From the NCBI RefSeq assembly GCF_001421415.1, contig NZ_LMKH01000014.1, positions 1,862 through 53,359 on the forward strand: DNA of 51,498 bases. The letters are read 5' to 3'. Origin of the DNA: Sphingomonas sp. Leaf208. Lineage in GTDB: Bacteria; Pseudomonadota; Alphaproteobacteria; Sphingomonadales; Sphingomonadaceae. The notes below the pieces were generated by a model. That model did no database searches, was not told the origin of the DNA, and saw only the letters and a list, made by a program, of their open reading frames with translations. The translations under genes were made by a program, and so were the position numbers. Shown in pieces: positions 15,999 through 25,566 of this stretch. Each line of letters opens with the position of its first letter. Position 1 is the stretch's first letter.

Positions 15999-17423
15999 AT
16001 GAAGCATATTGCGCCTGCCCTGATGGCGACCGTCGCCCTGATCCTTCCGCTCGCTGCGACCGCTCAAGACGCCGCAAACCGGCCCGATCGAACTGCCTTC
16101 CGCAGCCTTTACAAGGAACTGGTCGAGACCAACACGACCTCGTCGGTCGGCGACTGCACCAAGGCCGCGCAGCAGGTTGCGGCCCGGCTGCGCACGGCTG
16201 GCTTCGCCGACCGCGATCTCACGCTCTACGTGCCGGAAGGGCGCCCACGCGACGGCGGCCTCGTGGCGACCTACGCAGGATCGAGCGCCAAGGAGCCGGC
16301 GCTGCTGTTGCTTGCGCATATCGACGTCGTCGAAGCCAAGCGCGAGGACTGGGTCCGCGATCCCTTCACGCTGATCGAGGAGGATGGCTATTTCTACGCC
16401 CGCGGAAGCAGCGACGACAAGGCACAGGCTGCGATCTTCTCGGACACGCTGATCCGCTGGAAGAAGTCCGGGTTCAAGCCACGCCGTACCGTGAAGCTCG
16501 CGCTGACCTGCGGCGAAGAAGGATCGAACGAACGCGTGCTCAACGGTGCCGGCTGGCTGGTCGACAACCGGCCGGAACTGGTCAAGGCCGGCTTTGCGTT
16601 CAACGAAGGCGGCGGTGGGCGGACGGCACCCGGCGGCGGTCCAGAAACGCTCGGCGTCCAGGTGTCGCAGAAATCACCGCGCAACTTCATCCTGGAGGTC
16701 ACCAACCGCGGCGGACACAGCTCGCAGCCGCAACCCGACAACGCGATCTATCGCCTGGCTGCGGCTCTCACCAAGGTCAGCACACTGCAATTCCCGGTGA
16801 ACCTCAACCCCGTCTCGACGGCGTATCTGGCGCAGGCCGGTGCCCTACGGAAGGATGCCATCGGGGCTGCGATGGTCCAGCTTTCGAAGCAACCTGACGA
16901 CGCTAAGGCTGCGGCGCTGGTGTCGTCGGACGTGAGCCTGAATCCTCTGCTTCGCACGACCTGCGTGGCGACCCTGATCGAAGGCGGGCATGCCGCCAAC
17001 GCCCTGCCCCAGCGCGTCACTGCCTCGATCAACTGCCGGATCGCGCCGGGCGAAACCGCGGACCAGACCAAGGCCGCCATCGAGCAAGTCATCGCCGACC
17101 CTCAGGTCAAGGTGCTCCGTAGCAAGATCCAGGAACGCCCGGTCGCAGTGACACCGCCACTGGATCCCGCGATCCTGAAGCCAATCGCGGCGATCGGCGC
17201 CAAGCATTTTCCGGGCATCCCGGTCATCCCGACCCAGTCGGCCGGGGCAACGGATGCAACATACCTGAGCAAGCTCAACATCCCGACCTATGGCATTCCA
17301 GGGCTGTGGAACGATCCTGCGACGGCCGGCACGCATGGACTGAACGAGCGCATCTCGTCTGATGCCCTGTATCGTGGCCGCGACTACATTTATGATCTTG
17401 CGACCTACTTCGCATCGCACTGA
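15999..17423 (+). CDS. Secreted M20-family metallopeptidase
   Basis: A 474-residue zinc peptidase/deacylase exported by an N-terminal signal peptide (residues 1-23, ending ATAQ). Metal and catalytic segments of the M20/ArgE/CPG2 group are seen in order: LLLAHIDVV, YARGSSDDKAQAAI, TCGEEGSNE, the dimerisation-domain GGHSSQP, and the C-terminal GTHGLNERIS. It probably trims peptides or N-acyl amino acids in the periplasm. An AGGAAG lies before the ATG. It follows the broken receptor by 72 bp in the same direction and may have shared its transcript. Confidence 0.88.
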   Translation: MKHIAPALMATVALILPLAATAQDAANRPDRTAFRSLYKELVETNTTSSVGDCTKAAQQVAARLRTAGFADRDLTLYVPEGRPRDGGLVATYAGSSAKEPALLLLAHIDVVEAKREDWVRDPFTLIEEDGYFYARGSSDDKAQAAIFSDTLIRWKKSGFKPRRTVKLALTCGEEGSNERVLNGAGWLVDNRPELVKAGFAFNEGGGGRTAPGGGPETLGVQVSQKSPRNFILEVTNRGGHSSQPQPDNAIYRLAAALTKVSTLQFPVNLNPVSTAYLAQAGALRKDAIGAAMVQLSKQPDDAKAAALVSSDVSLNPLLRTTCVATLIEGGHAANALPQRVTASINCRIAPGETADQTKAAIEQVIADPQVKVLRSKIQERPVAVTPPLDPAILKPIAAIGAKHFPGIPVIPTQSAGATDATYLSKLNIPTYGIPGLWNDPATAGTHGLNERISSDALYRGRDYIYDLATYFASH

Positions 17424-17644
17424 GAGACAGAGGATCCAATGTGAACGGGGCAGCGCAACGTGCTCGCGTTCAATGTTTGGTCTTGAATGAAATGGAAGCT
17501 TTTTTGCTCCCTTATTTGATGAGAAGGAAGATGCGCCGCTTAAGTGACTTGGCGACTGGGACGGTATTTCGCGTGAAATCGGATCGCTCTGATTTCCACC
17601 GAAGCCCGAGATAGAACGGTCTGGCGCGTATCTGAGGAGCTGCG

Positions 17645-18271
17645 TTGCGTCGTCGACCGGAAGAAGGCAGCTTACGCATTCACGGAGAGGGAGACCGGAT
17701 TGTGTCTGTTGCTGTCCTAGATAGCCATCGGCTGACGCTCATCGCGCTCGTTCCCGAAAAGGCCGACCCTATATTCGGGCGTTTTCAGGAGTTTCCCCGG
17801 TTTGGCGATCCGCAGCATATCGCTGTTCGCAGCCGTACCGCTTCTGAGCGAACGGCGCTGGCGGCGCGGATCGATGCCGCCGTATCGGCGTCTGATCGTG
17901 CCGTCATGCTCCTGGCGCAGGGCAGCGCCTGCGCGGCCGCCGCATGGTGGGCGCGACTGTCACCGAAAGCCTATACCGCGAACGTTGCCGGCGCCTTGTT
18001 GGTCGCCCCTGAAGGCACGAGCTTGGACCACCGTAACTTCGCGGCGCCAAAAATCGGCTTGCCCTTCCCATCGATCGTCGTCGGCGCCGATGACGAAGCG
18101 CAGCGCCTGGGTGTGGAATGGGGCAGTCGCCTAATCGATGGCCCGCTCCTGAATGCTGCGACGGCGCCGACCAATCGCCTGCGCGCCATCATCGAACGCT
18201 TCACCTCGGCTGTCGTCGAGCGTGACGTTATTGCCGCCTATCGCATTATCCAAGCGATCGGGGACGCCTAG
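17645..18271 (+). CDS. RBBP9/YdeN-like alpha/beta hydrolase with an altered nucleophile site
   Basis: A 208-residue protein resembling the RBBP9/YdeN serine hydrolase fold. The middle and C-terminal pattern NVAGALLVAPEG, LPFPSIVVGADDE and GSRLID match the family. The usual nucleophile elbow AHSLGC is replaced by AQGSACA, so the catalytic serine appears moved or lost, and the N-terminal GxGGS-type loop is not evident. It may be inactive or non-hydrolytic. The start is a TTG at 17645 with a good GAGGAG 5 nt upstream. Function is unknown. Confidence 0.6.
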   Translation: MRRRPEEGSLRIHGEGDRIVSVAVLDSHRLTLIALVPEKADPIFGRFQEFPRFGDPQHIAVRSRTASERTALAARIDAAVSASDRAVMLLAQGSACAAAAWWARLSPKAYTANVAGALLVAPEGTSLDHRNFAAPKIGLPFPSIVVGADDEAQRLGVEWGSRLIDGPLLNAATAPTNRLRAIIERFTSAVVERDVIAAYRIIQAIGDA

Positions 18272-18465
18272 CTGGACGCCGGCCGGTAAGCGAGATCGGC
18301 CGAACGTCGGACAATGTGAGCGCCCTGCGGAGATCATACTTCGTGTTTGGGGTCGGCGCGCTCGCGTATCTTCGTGACGAAGCAAACCTATCTCAGCTGC
18401 GCACCTTTGCTTGCTGTCAATTCCCATCGGTCTCGGGGATGTTGGCATCAGCCAAGGAGTTGGAT

Positions 18466-19356
18466 ATGCGTAATCTCTTCGCGAGGATGCCCGTCATCGA
18501 GTGGCCCACGCTCACGGTCGCGGTGCTGATCTACGCCGGCTGGATCGCGCTTACCGCGGTTCATACGCAAGTTCCGCTGCCCGTACTGATCGTCCTTGGC
18601 GGATGGCTGGTCGCCTGGCAGGGATCGCTGCAGCACGAGACGATCCATGGCCATCCGACCGGGATTGGCCGGATCGACAGCGCGATCGGATTTGCCCCCT
18701 TGTCGCTCTGGCTGCCGTATCGCCTGTATCGCCGAAGCCATATTGCGCATCACGGTGCCGAGGTGATCACCGATCCCCGACACGATCCTGAATCGCGCTA
18801 CCACCTATCCCGACACGACGCCCTGATCGCCTCGCTACAATCGACCTTGGTTGGCCAGATGATCTTCGGCCCGGCATTGTCGATCGGACGTTTCCTATTC
18901 AGCGAGGCGCGCCGCGCCGTTCGCAACCCCGTTGCTGTCGCGCGGGACTGGGTGCCGCATCTGTTCGGCGTAGCTGCGATCTTGTGGTGGCTGGATCATG
19001 TCGGACTGAGCCTCGCCAAGTATGTGCTGGCATTCGTCTATCCGGGCACCGCGCTGACGATGCTGCGCTCCTATGCCGAGCATCGCGCCGACCTCACGAG
19101 TCCCGGACGCGCCGCCATCGTCGAGCGCGGCGGCCTGTTCGCGCTTCTGTACCTCAACAACAATCTCCATGCCGCGCATCACGAACGTCCGGGGCTCCCC
19201 TGGTATCGCCTCCCGTCCTATCACAGCAGCCACCGTGACCGGTTCGTGGCGCAAGGCGCGCCGGTATATCGCGGCTATGGCGAGATCGTCCGGCGTTTCG
19301 CGTTTCGATCGCACGACGACATGCTCCATCCTGGTGCCCGGCAACATACCGCATGA
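18466..19356 (+). CDS. Membrane fatty-acid desaturase family protein
   Basis: A 296-residue integral membrane di-iron enzyme. Three histidine boxes are visible: HETIHGH, HIAHH and HAAHH, in the spacing of membrane desaturases/hydroxylases. Hydrophobic segments occur near residues 15-60 and 160-200. The reaction could be acyl desaturation or hydroxylation. Carotenoid ketolases and hydroxylases have similar boxes, so the substrate is open. The start is chosen at ATG 18466 because AAGGAG lies 6 nt upstream; the frame extends back to 18316 without support. Its stop overlaps the next start (ATGA). Confidence 0.82.
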   Translation: MRNLFARMPVIEWPTLTVAVLIYAGWIALTAVHTQVPLPVLIVLGGWLVAWQGSLQHETIHGHPTGIGRIDSAIGFAPLSLWLPYRLYRRSHIAHHGAEVITDPRHDPESRYHLSRHDALIASLQSTLVGQMIFGPALSIGRFLFSEARRAVRNPVAVARDWVPHLFGVAAILWWLDHVGLSLAKYVLAFVYPGTALTMLRSYAEHRADLTSPGRAAIVERGGLFALLYLNNNLHAAHHERPGLPWYRLPSYHSSHRDRFVAQGAPVYRGYGEIVRRFAFRSHDDMLHPGARQHTA

Positions 19357-20171
19357 ACCGCTTGGTCGCATCGCTCGGAATGTACGATCATCCGGCGCAG
19401 CAGCCCGCCAACGACCGGATCTGGTCCGCGATCGTCCGCATCCTGCGCAAACGGGGGGTCGACGGCGTGCCCGACGTCCTCGACCGGGCGCGCCACGTCC
19501 ATGATCTCTGGCGGGACCCGAACCTGCTGTTCGGGCAGGCGTGCGGCTATCCGCTGATCGCCGACGATAGCCTTGCCCTGCAAGTGATCGCCTTACCGAT
19601 CTACGATATGCCGGGGTTCACGAGTAGCGACGCGACACATGCCAGCGTACTGGTGGCGCGCGCGAACGATGGACGGAGGTCGCTGGTCGACTACCGCGAC
19701 ACCCGCGCCGCAATCAACGATCCGCAGTCGAACACAGGAATGAACCTGTTCCGCGCGACGTTAGCGCCGATAGCCGAGACCAGTGCCTTCTTCGCTCGCG
19801 TTGTGCAGACCGGATCGCATCGCGGCAGCGTTGCGGCGATCGTCGCAGGGAACGCGGATATCGCGGCGATCGACACCGTCACCTATGCGACGCTGGTGCG
19901 TCACGAACCAGATTTGACCGCCCCCCTCAAGATCGTCGCCCGTAGCCCGGCCTCTCCGACGCTGCCGTTCGTGACGTCCGCTGCGACGGGCGTCGAGACG
20001 ATCGCAGCGCTGCGACTTGCCTTGCAACAGGTCATGACGGACCCACGCCTTGCGGAGGCTCGTGCCAGCCTCGGGCTGGCGGGGATCATCACCGCGAACC
20101 TCGACGCGCTGGCCCCGATCCACGCGCTGCAACAAACGGCGATCCGCTTCGGCTACCCGAACCTGCGATGA
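19353..20171 (+). CDS. PhnD-like substrate-binding protein without signal peptide
   Basis: A 272-residue protein with the fold signature of PhnD/phosphonate-type periplasmic binding proteins: LASLGMYD at the start, LLFGQACGYPL, NDPQSNTGMNLFRA, TGSHRGSVAAIVAGNADIAAID. There is no signal peptide or lipobox, and no permease or ATPase gene nearby. It is translationally coupled to the desaturase (ATGA overlap). It is therefore more likely a cytoplasmic ligand-binding or sensing protein than a transport component. The role is unknown. Confidence 0.72.
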   Translation: MNRLVASLGMYDHPAQQPANDRIWSAIVRILRKRGVDGVPDVLDRARHVHDLWRDPNLLFGQACGYPLIADDSLALQVIALPIYDMPGFTSSDATHASVLVARANDGRRSLVDYRDTRAAINDPQSNTGMNLFRATLAPIAETSAFFARVVQTGSHRGSVAAIVAGNADIAAIDTVTYATLVRHEPDLTAPLKIVARSPASPTLPFVTSAATGVETIAALRLALQQVMTDPRLAEARASLGLAGIITANLDALAPIHALQQTAIRFGYPNLR

Positions 20172-20276
20172 CCACCCCGCCCCATCATCAGACGGCTAAT
20201 CTCGGTTGCGTCATTGTGAGCCTGTGCGGCGCCCGCCCTGCTTTGCAGCACATCGATGGTGGAAGCGAAGAAGCGT

Positions 20277-21170
20277 TTAGACCGGAATGTCACCGCGTAT
20301 CGTTACGCGTTCCATCTTGCGGCGCGCAGGCCAATAGTCTGCGACGGGATAATGCTGCGTCGCTCGATTGTCCCAGATGACGACCGCGTTCGGCGACCAT
20401 CTGAAGCGAACCTGATATTCGGGCACCTTGAACCGATCGAGCAGATACCCGAGCAATTCTGCGCTCTCGGCCTCATCTATCCCGTCGATCCGACTGGTGA
20501 AGCTCGCGTTGACGAACAGGACCTGCTCCCCCGTCTCGGGGTGCACGCGGACGATCGGATGGTGCTGTGGCGGAAACTCTTGAGCGAACGCCGCCCGCCG
20601 CTCGGGCGCGATCCGGTCGCCGAAATCGAACAGCAGGTCATGCGTCGCGGTCCGCCCTGCGATCCGGGATTTCACGTCGTCGGGAAGCCCAGCGTAGACA
20701 GCGGCGGCATCGGCCCACAACGTATCTCCACCAATCTCCGGGATTTCACGGGCGCGCAACACGGCCCCCATCGAGGGTGCGGCGCGGAAGGTTACGTCCG
20801 CATGCCACTTGTCGAGCGTCTGGAAGCGTTGGTTGCCGGCGTTGTCCTCGACGCGTCCCTCCGAACCGCGAATGTCGAGGATCTCGGGATATCCCGGTAC
20901 ATGCTTGATGACCGGATGCCCTTCGAGGTCACCCCACACCCTGGCCAGCGTCAGATGCTGCTCGTGGGTGAGATCGAGATCCCGAAAGAACAGGACCTTG
21001 TGGCGCAGCAGCAGATCGCGAAGAGCTGCGGTCACTGGCGCATCGATTGATCCATCGATACGCAGGCCGGAGATTTCCGCGCCTAGTACCGGGCCGGATG
21101 GCGCGACTGATAGACCCGCGGTGTCGACTACACCCGCTGAAACCAGCGGCTCCCGTTCGATATCAGCCAA
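20277..21170 (-). CDS. TauD/TfdA-family 2-oxoglutarate dioxygenase
   Basis: A 297-residue iron/2-oxoglutarate dioxygenase; family members release sulfite from taurine or oxidise related acids. The facial triad is seen as H-x-D in KWHADVTF and a distal His in ATQHYPV, and the co-substrate Arg lies in the C-terminal MERVTIRGD. The chosen start is a TTG at 21170 with a perfect GGAGG six bases before it, giving normal TauD length; longer frame runs antisense-like through the upstream gene. It overlaps the APC transporter gene by 43 nt. A sulfonate substrate is plausible given the ssu cluster, but other alpha-keto-dependent oxidations are equally possible. Confidence 0.8.
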   Translation of the reverse strand: MADIEREPLVSAGVVDTAGLSVAPSGPVLGAEISGLRIDGSIDAPVTAALRDLLLRHKVLFFRDLDLTHEQHLTLARVWGDLEGHPVIKHVPGYPEILDIRGSEGRVEDNAGNQRFQTLDKWHADVTFRAAPSMGAVLRAREIPEIGGDTLWADAAAVYAGLPDDVKSRIAGRTATHDLLFDFGDRIAPERRAAFAQEFPPQHHPIVRVHPETGEQVLFVNASFTSRIDGIDEAESAELLGYLLDRFKVPEYQVRFRWSPNAVVIWDNRATQHYPVADYWPARRKMERVTIRGDIPV

Positions 21171-22420
21171 AGCAATCCTCCAACGACGATCAGAACACCC
21201 AGCCGCGCAAGCTCGGCCGATGCCACAACGAGCAGCACCCCACACACCAGGATCACGCAGGTGGCGACTGCCGCTCCAAGCGGCAAGTGAAAGCGCGCGT
21301 CCGGAGCGCCCCGTTGGCGACGAAGACGCAGCAGCGCTGCGGCGCACCCCATGAAGATCAGCAACCGCGATGCGCTTGACGCTGCGATGCCCGTGACGAA
21401 ATCGCCTCCGAGCGCCAGCACAATGGCGACGATGCCCGTCGTCACGATGGCCACGTCCGGCGTCCCCCTGCCTGACGCGATGCGGCCAAATATCACCGGC
21501 AATTGGCGGCTTTCTGACAGCGCGAGCATAAGACGCGGAGCCGTGATCCATTGGCTGACGAGCGTACCGAGCACGATCACCGCGGCCGCGAGCTCGGCGC
21601 CACGCGCAACCTCGTTCCCGAACAAGCGGGCGAGCAGATCTCCGACGGGACGCTCGCTCAGCGCGAGGCTCGGCACGCCGCGCCAGCATGCGGCGATCAC
21701 GCCTGCATACAGCGCAGTGACCACCGCCATACCGGCAAGCAGGGCGAACGGAACTGCGCGGCGCGCGTCTACCACCTCACCTGCGACCGCGGTTGGTCGT
21801 TCGAACCCGACGAATGCGAAGAACATCAGGATCAGCGCCGTTACGGGCTGTGCAGCTGTAGAGGGTAAGGTAGCGGGAGCCGCTGATGCGGTAAGGCCAG
21901 CGATGGCCACCCCCGCCAGCAAACCGAGCTTGAGGACGGTCAACGCACCGCTCGCGTTTGCCGAGCGCCCCATGCCTGCACAGGTCAGGACGGTCAGTCC
22001 CAGTCCCGTACCGACCACTATCATGGTGTGTGCGTCAGGTGCCACCATGGTAGCGAAGAGGTTGAGCAGAGACGCTGCAGCCAAAACGGTCGCCGCCCAC
22101 AAGAGCCAGCCTGCCGCGAACCCCGCGACCGGACCGAAGGCCGCCGTGCAATATTCGACAGGGCCCCCGCTTCCGTCCATGCGGCTGCCAAGCTCCGCAA
22201 GGCATAGCGCGGCCGCTAACGCGAGGATGGCTGCACCGGCTACGACCCAGCCGGTCGAGGCGCCTGCAAGCGCATAGACCTTGCCTGGCAGTCCGAGTAT
22301 TCCGGCGCCGACGACGCAATTAATCGTAAGCGCCGTCAGCCCCCACCGTCCGAGCGAGCGAACGAGACCGACCCGGTCTCGACTGACTACCTCATTGGCG
22401 TCTTTCGAACCCGATCTCAT
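21128..22420 (-). CDS. APC-family amino acid permease
   Basis: A 430-residue inner-membrane transporter with about 12 hydrophobic segments. The first helix carries the APC motif TINCVVGAGILGLPGKVYAL, and helix 6 has FFAFVGFERPTAVAGEV. It likely imports an amino acid or amine, with substrate unassigned. The start at ATG 22420 overlaps the deformylase stop (TGATG). The downstream TauD-like gene overlaps its 3' end. The three-gene set def-APC-tauD suggests import and oxidation of an amino or sulfonated acid. Confidence 0.85.
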   Translation of the reverse strand: MRSGSKDANEVVSRDRVGLVRSLGRWGLTALTINCVVGAGILGLPGKVYALAGASTGWVVAGAAILALAAALCLAELGSRMDGSGGPVEYCTAAFGPVAGFAAGWLLWAATVLAAASLLNLFATMVAPDAHTMIVVGTGLGLTVLTCAGMGRSANASGALTVLKLGLLAGVAIAGLTASAAPATLPSTAAQPVTALILMFFAFVGFERPTAVAGEVVDARRAVPFALLAGMAVVTALYAGVIAACWRGVPSLALSERPVGDLLARLFGNEVARGAELAAAVIVLGTLVSQWITAPRLMLALSESRQLPVIFGRIASGRGTPDVAIVTTGIVAIVLALGGDFVTGIAASSASRLLIFMGCAAALLRLRRQRGAPDARFHLPLGAAVATCVILVCGVLLVVASAELARLGVLIVVGGLLWLISNGSRWFQRV

Positions 22421-22962
22421 CACCGATCCGTTTCGAGCGCGGCCAGGCCGCTGTTGGGGAACAACGCGTCGGTGAACCCGAATTTTGTCATGTCGGCGAT
22501 CCGCTGCGGATACAGCACGCCGTTCAGGTGATCGAACTCGTGCTGGACGACCCGTGCGTGAAAGCCTCGGGCCTCGCGGACGAGGTCGCGACCGTCCTCG
22601 CCAATGCCACGGTAGCGGATGTGCGTCGGGCGGGACACCGATCCTCGCAGGCCCGGGATCGAAAGGCATCCCTCCCACCCCTCTTCGGTCTCGTCGGTCA
22701 GGATGTCGACCTGCGGGTTGATCAACGTGGTCTTCGGCACCGGTCGTTCGTTCGGATAGCGCGGGTTGTCGTCAAAACCGAAGACCATGACGCGCAGCTC
22801 GACCCCGATCTGCGGCGCTGCCAGGCCGACGCCGTTCGCCGCGGCCATCGTCTCGTACATATCCGCGAACAGCGATCTCAGAGCCGGATCGTCCAAATCG
22901 TCCACCGGCTGCGCCATGCGAAGCAGAAGCGGATCACCCATCTTCAGGATTGGCCTGATCAC
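22420..22962 (-). CDS. def: Peptide deformylase
   Basis: A 180-residue metal hydrolase that removes the N-terminal formyl group from nascent proteins. All three family motifs are intact: [16 protein letters not shown] and QHEFDHLNG, giving one Cys and two His metal ligands. The start is GTG at 22962 without a strong Shine-Dalgarno. The housekeeping copy usually neighbours fmt. Since this one sits ahead of a transporter and a TauD-like gene, it is probably a second copy, perhaps with a specialised role. Confidence 0.9.
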   Translation of the reverse strand: MIRPILKMGDPLLLRMAQPVDDLDDPALRSLFADMYETMAAANGVGLAAPQIGVELRVMVFGFDDNPRYPNERPVPKTTLINPQVDILTDETEEGWEGCLSIPGLRGSVSRPTHIRYRGIGEDGRDLVREARGFHARVVQHEFDHLNGVLYPQRIADMTKFGFTDALFPNSGLAALETDR

Positions 22963-23172
22963 AGCAACACCACCAGCTTGGTGACCATCTCTCAGCCCTC
23001 ACCCACTCGATTGCCTGCAACCTGATCTGCAGGATGAAAATCATGCCATGCCAGGCACCGAAAGCCGAGCGATGCAGCGCAAAACAAAAGCTCTGTCCAC
23101 AATCCCCACCTTCAGCATAGGGATATCGCCATACAGGGCAAGCAGCGGCAAACGCTGACATAAAGGGGTATC

Positions 23173-25566
23173 ATGGCAGCACATCCGTCATCGACGACGC
23201 GCGCGCTCTCGGCGCTCGCACTCATCGCAGGCATGGCCGCTTCGCCAGTTTCTGCGCAGTCGATCGCGCAGTCGCCCAACGCGGCTGAAGCCGCCCCTAC
23301 GGACGACGTCGGCGAGATCACGGTCACCGCTCGCCGCCGGGAAGAGAGTCTGCTGACCACGCCGGTTTCCGCGACGGTCCTGTCGGGCAGGAACCTTGTC
23401 CAGCAGAACATCCGCAACTTCCAGGATCTGCGCGGCGCCGTGTCCAATCTCGAACTGGTACCCCTGCTGTCCGGCGGCACGAGCTTCACCATTCGCGGGA
23501 TCGGACAGACGTTCAATCAGGTCAATTCGGACACAAAGGCCGGCTTCTACGTCGACGAGATGTACGTCAGCCGGCAGGAAGGCAACGACCTCTACTTCTA
23601 CGACGTCGCGTCGCTGCAGGTCCTAAAAGGCCCGCAGGGAACGCTGTTTGGCAAGAACACGACGGCAGGCGCGGTGTTGCTCACGACGCAGCGTCCGACC
23701 GATCGGTTTGAAGGCTATGCGCAGGTCCGCGCTGGCAGCTTCAGGCGGATCGATACCGAGGGTGCGCTCAACGTGCCGCTGACCGATGGCATCTATGCCC
23801 GGGCAAGCTTTCGCACGCAAAGCGTACGCGGCTATATCAAGCACGTTCTGGACAACGACCGCAGCGGGAACGTCAACAATCAGTCGGGCCGCGTTCAGCT
23901 GCGTGTCGACAAGGGCGGGCCCCTCACGATCGATCTGCTCGGCGAGTATAATCGGTCGAAGACCGATGGCGGCGCGACCATACCCGTCGGCTGTCTTTCC
24001 ACGGCGGGATACATTCAAAACTACGATGCCCTGCACGCCGTCCCCTATTGCACGGCCTATCCCGTGTTCGGGAAGGACTACACGGTCTATGGCGGCGCCA
24101 CTCTCCTTGCGCCTACGAGCGCGGCCGTGACAGACATCGCGCGCAGTGGCGATGCGGGCGGTATCTCTCGTTATGCGGGCCGTGGCCCCTTCAACAACAC
24201 CGACGCAACGACACTAAACGGCCGGCTCGGCTATGATCTGGGCGGCGGCATCGCCCTGCATTCGATCACCGCGTATCGCCGCTCGCACGCCCAGTTCTAC
24301 ACGCCAGTGAACAACGCCCCGAACGACATCTACGCGGAATATGATGACACTCGCAGCACGCAGTTCACGCAGGAGCTTACGATCGGTGGTACCATCCTGG
24401 ACGACCGCCTGACGTTTCTCGCGGGCGCCTTCTATTTCCAGCAGAAGACGGACTTCCTCCAGGATACCGGACCCGACTGGATCGATCCGCTTGGCTACGT
24501 CTACGACGCCTCGCTCAAGTATCGCAGCTACGCAGCCTTCGCGCAGGCGTCGTACAAGATCACGCCGAAACTGGAGGCGACTCTCGGCGGGCGTTACACC
24601 TATGATCGCAAGACGGGCTCGAGCTACGTCTTCTTCGCCGGCCGGGAGAACACGTTCCTCTACAACGGCGTGCCAACGCAGTGCGGCTATTTCAACGGCG
24701 ACTTTCTCGGAGGGATCGCCAACTGCGGTGGTGCCCCATTCACAGCGCGCGATACCGATCACTGGGACGGCTTCGATCCGAAGCTTCAGCTTTCCTATCG
24801 CTGGTCCGACACGGTCTTCACCTATCTAACTGCCGCACACGGCTACAATTCCGGCGGCTTCAACCAGCAATTGGGCGGCCCTTCAGTCGATGGACGCTTC
24901 CCGTCTTCCTACGACCCCGAAAAGCTGTGGTCGTACGAAGCCGGCGTGAAGCTCGACCTACTCGACCGGCGGGCGGTGATCAACCTCTCCGGCTTTTATC
25001 AGAAATACACCGACATCCAGGCGAGCGTGAACGTCCTGGTCGGCAACGTCTCTACGCGCCAGGTTCAGAGCGCGGCGTCTGCTCACGAGGCAGGGTTCGA
25101 AGGCGAATTCGTGCTGCGGCCGGTGCGGGATCTGACGGTACGGGGCAACGTCTCGTATCTGACGCAGGGCTATGACAGCATTCGCCCGAACGCCGTAACG
25201 CTAACGCTCGATACGCCGGTCAATTCCGCACCGAAATACACCTACAGCGCGGCTGTAGCCTATGATCTGCATGTTGGAGGTGGGCTTGTGACACCCAGTG
25301 TCGACGTCCGCGGTGTCGGCAAGAAGCCCGCGTGCCAGTCAGGGGCCGACTATGTTTGCCGCTTGCCGGCTTATGCCTTGGTTGGATTCCGGCTCGACTA
25401 TTCGCCTGACGCTGACGGGCGCTGGCGGATCGGCGTTTACGGGACCAACGTCTTGGACAAGGTAACGCAGCAGGCCCGTACGGGGTATTTCGGCGGCTTT
25501 GGCATCGACCGCTACACACCCGGTCGGCCGCAGGAGTTCGGTGTTGAAAGTTCGTTGCGGTTTTAA
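23173..25566 (+). CDS. TonB-dependent receptor (intact)
   Basis: A 797-residue outer-membrane receptor energised by TonB. Signal peptide about 1-29 (ending PVSAQS), TonB-box-like EITVTARRREESL, plug motif VLKGPQGTLFGKNTTAGAVLL, and a long barrel ending in the aromatic beta-signal ESSLRF. It has the length and style of sphingomonad receptors for hydrophobic nutrients or siderophores. AAGGGG precedes the ATG. It is transcribed divergently from def across 210 bp, where an inverted repeat CCTGCA-N8-TGCAGG lies at 23014-23033. It stands alone; substrate unknown. Confidence 0.9.
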   Translation: MAAHPSSTTRALSALALIAGMAASPVSAQSIAQSPNAAEAAPTDDVGEITVTARRREESLLTTPVSATVLSGRNLVQQNIRNFQDLRGAVSNLELVPLLSGGTSFTIRGIGQTFNQVNSDTKAGFYVDEMYVSRQEGNDLYFYDVASLQVLKGPQGTLFGKNTTAGAVLLTTQRPTDRFEGYAQVRAGSFRRIDTEGALNVPLTDGIYARASFRTQSVRGYIKHVLDNDRSGNVNNQSGRVQLRVDKGGPLTIDLLGEYNRSKTDGGATIPVGCLSTAGYIQNYDALHAVPYCTAYPVFGKDYTVYGGATLLAPTSAAVTDIARSGDAGGISRYAGRGPFNNTDATTLNGRLGYDLGGGIALHSITAYRRSHAQFYTPVNNAPNDIYAEYDDTRSTQFTQELTIGGTILDDRLTFLAGAFYFQQKTDFLQDTGPDWIDPLGYVYDASLKYRSYAAFAQASYKITPKLEATLGGRYTYDRKTGSSYVFFAGRENTFLYNGVPTQCGYFNGDFLGGIANCGGAPFTARDTDHWDGFDPKLQLSYRWSDTVFTYLTAAHGYNSGGFNQQLGGPSVDGRFPSSYDPEKLWSYEAGVKLDLLDRRAVINLSGFYQKYTDIQASVNVLVGNVSTRQVQSAASAHEAGFEGEFVLRPVRDLTVRGNVSYLTQGYDSIRPNAVTLTLDTPVNSAPKYTYSAAVAYDLHVGGGLVTPSVDVRGVGKKPACQSGADYVCRLPAYALVGFRLDYSPDADGRWRIGVYGTNVLDKVTQQARTGYFGGFGIDRYTPGRPQEFGVESSLRF

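Noticed and set aside
20277..21689. A 470-residue version of the TauD-like protein
   Set aside because: The extra N-terminal part is out-of-frame translation of the APC permease gene. The TTG at 21170 has a perfect GGAGG and gives the normal length.
23014..23033. Inverted repeat CCTGCA-N8-TGCAGG upstream of the intact receptor as a named operator
   Set aside because: It is a single short dyad with no second copy or known regulator nearby, too weak to list as a site.
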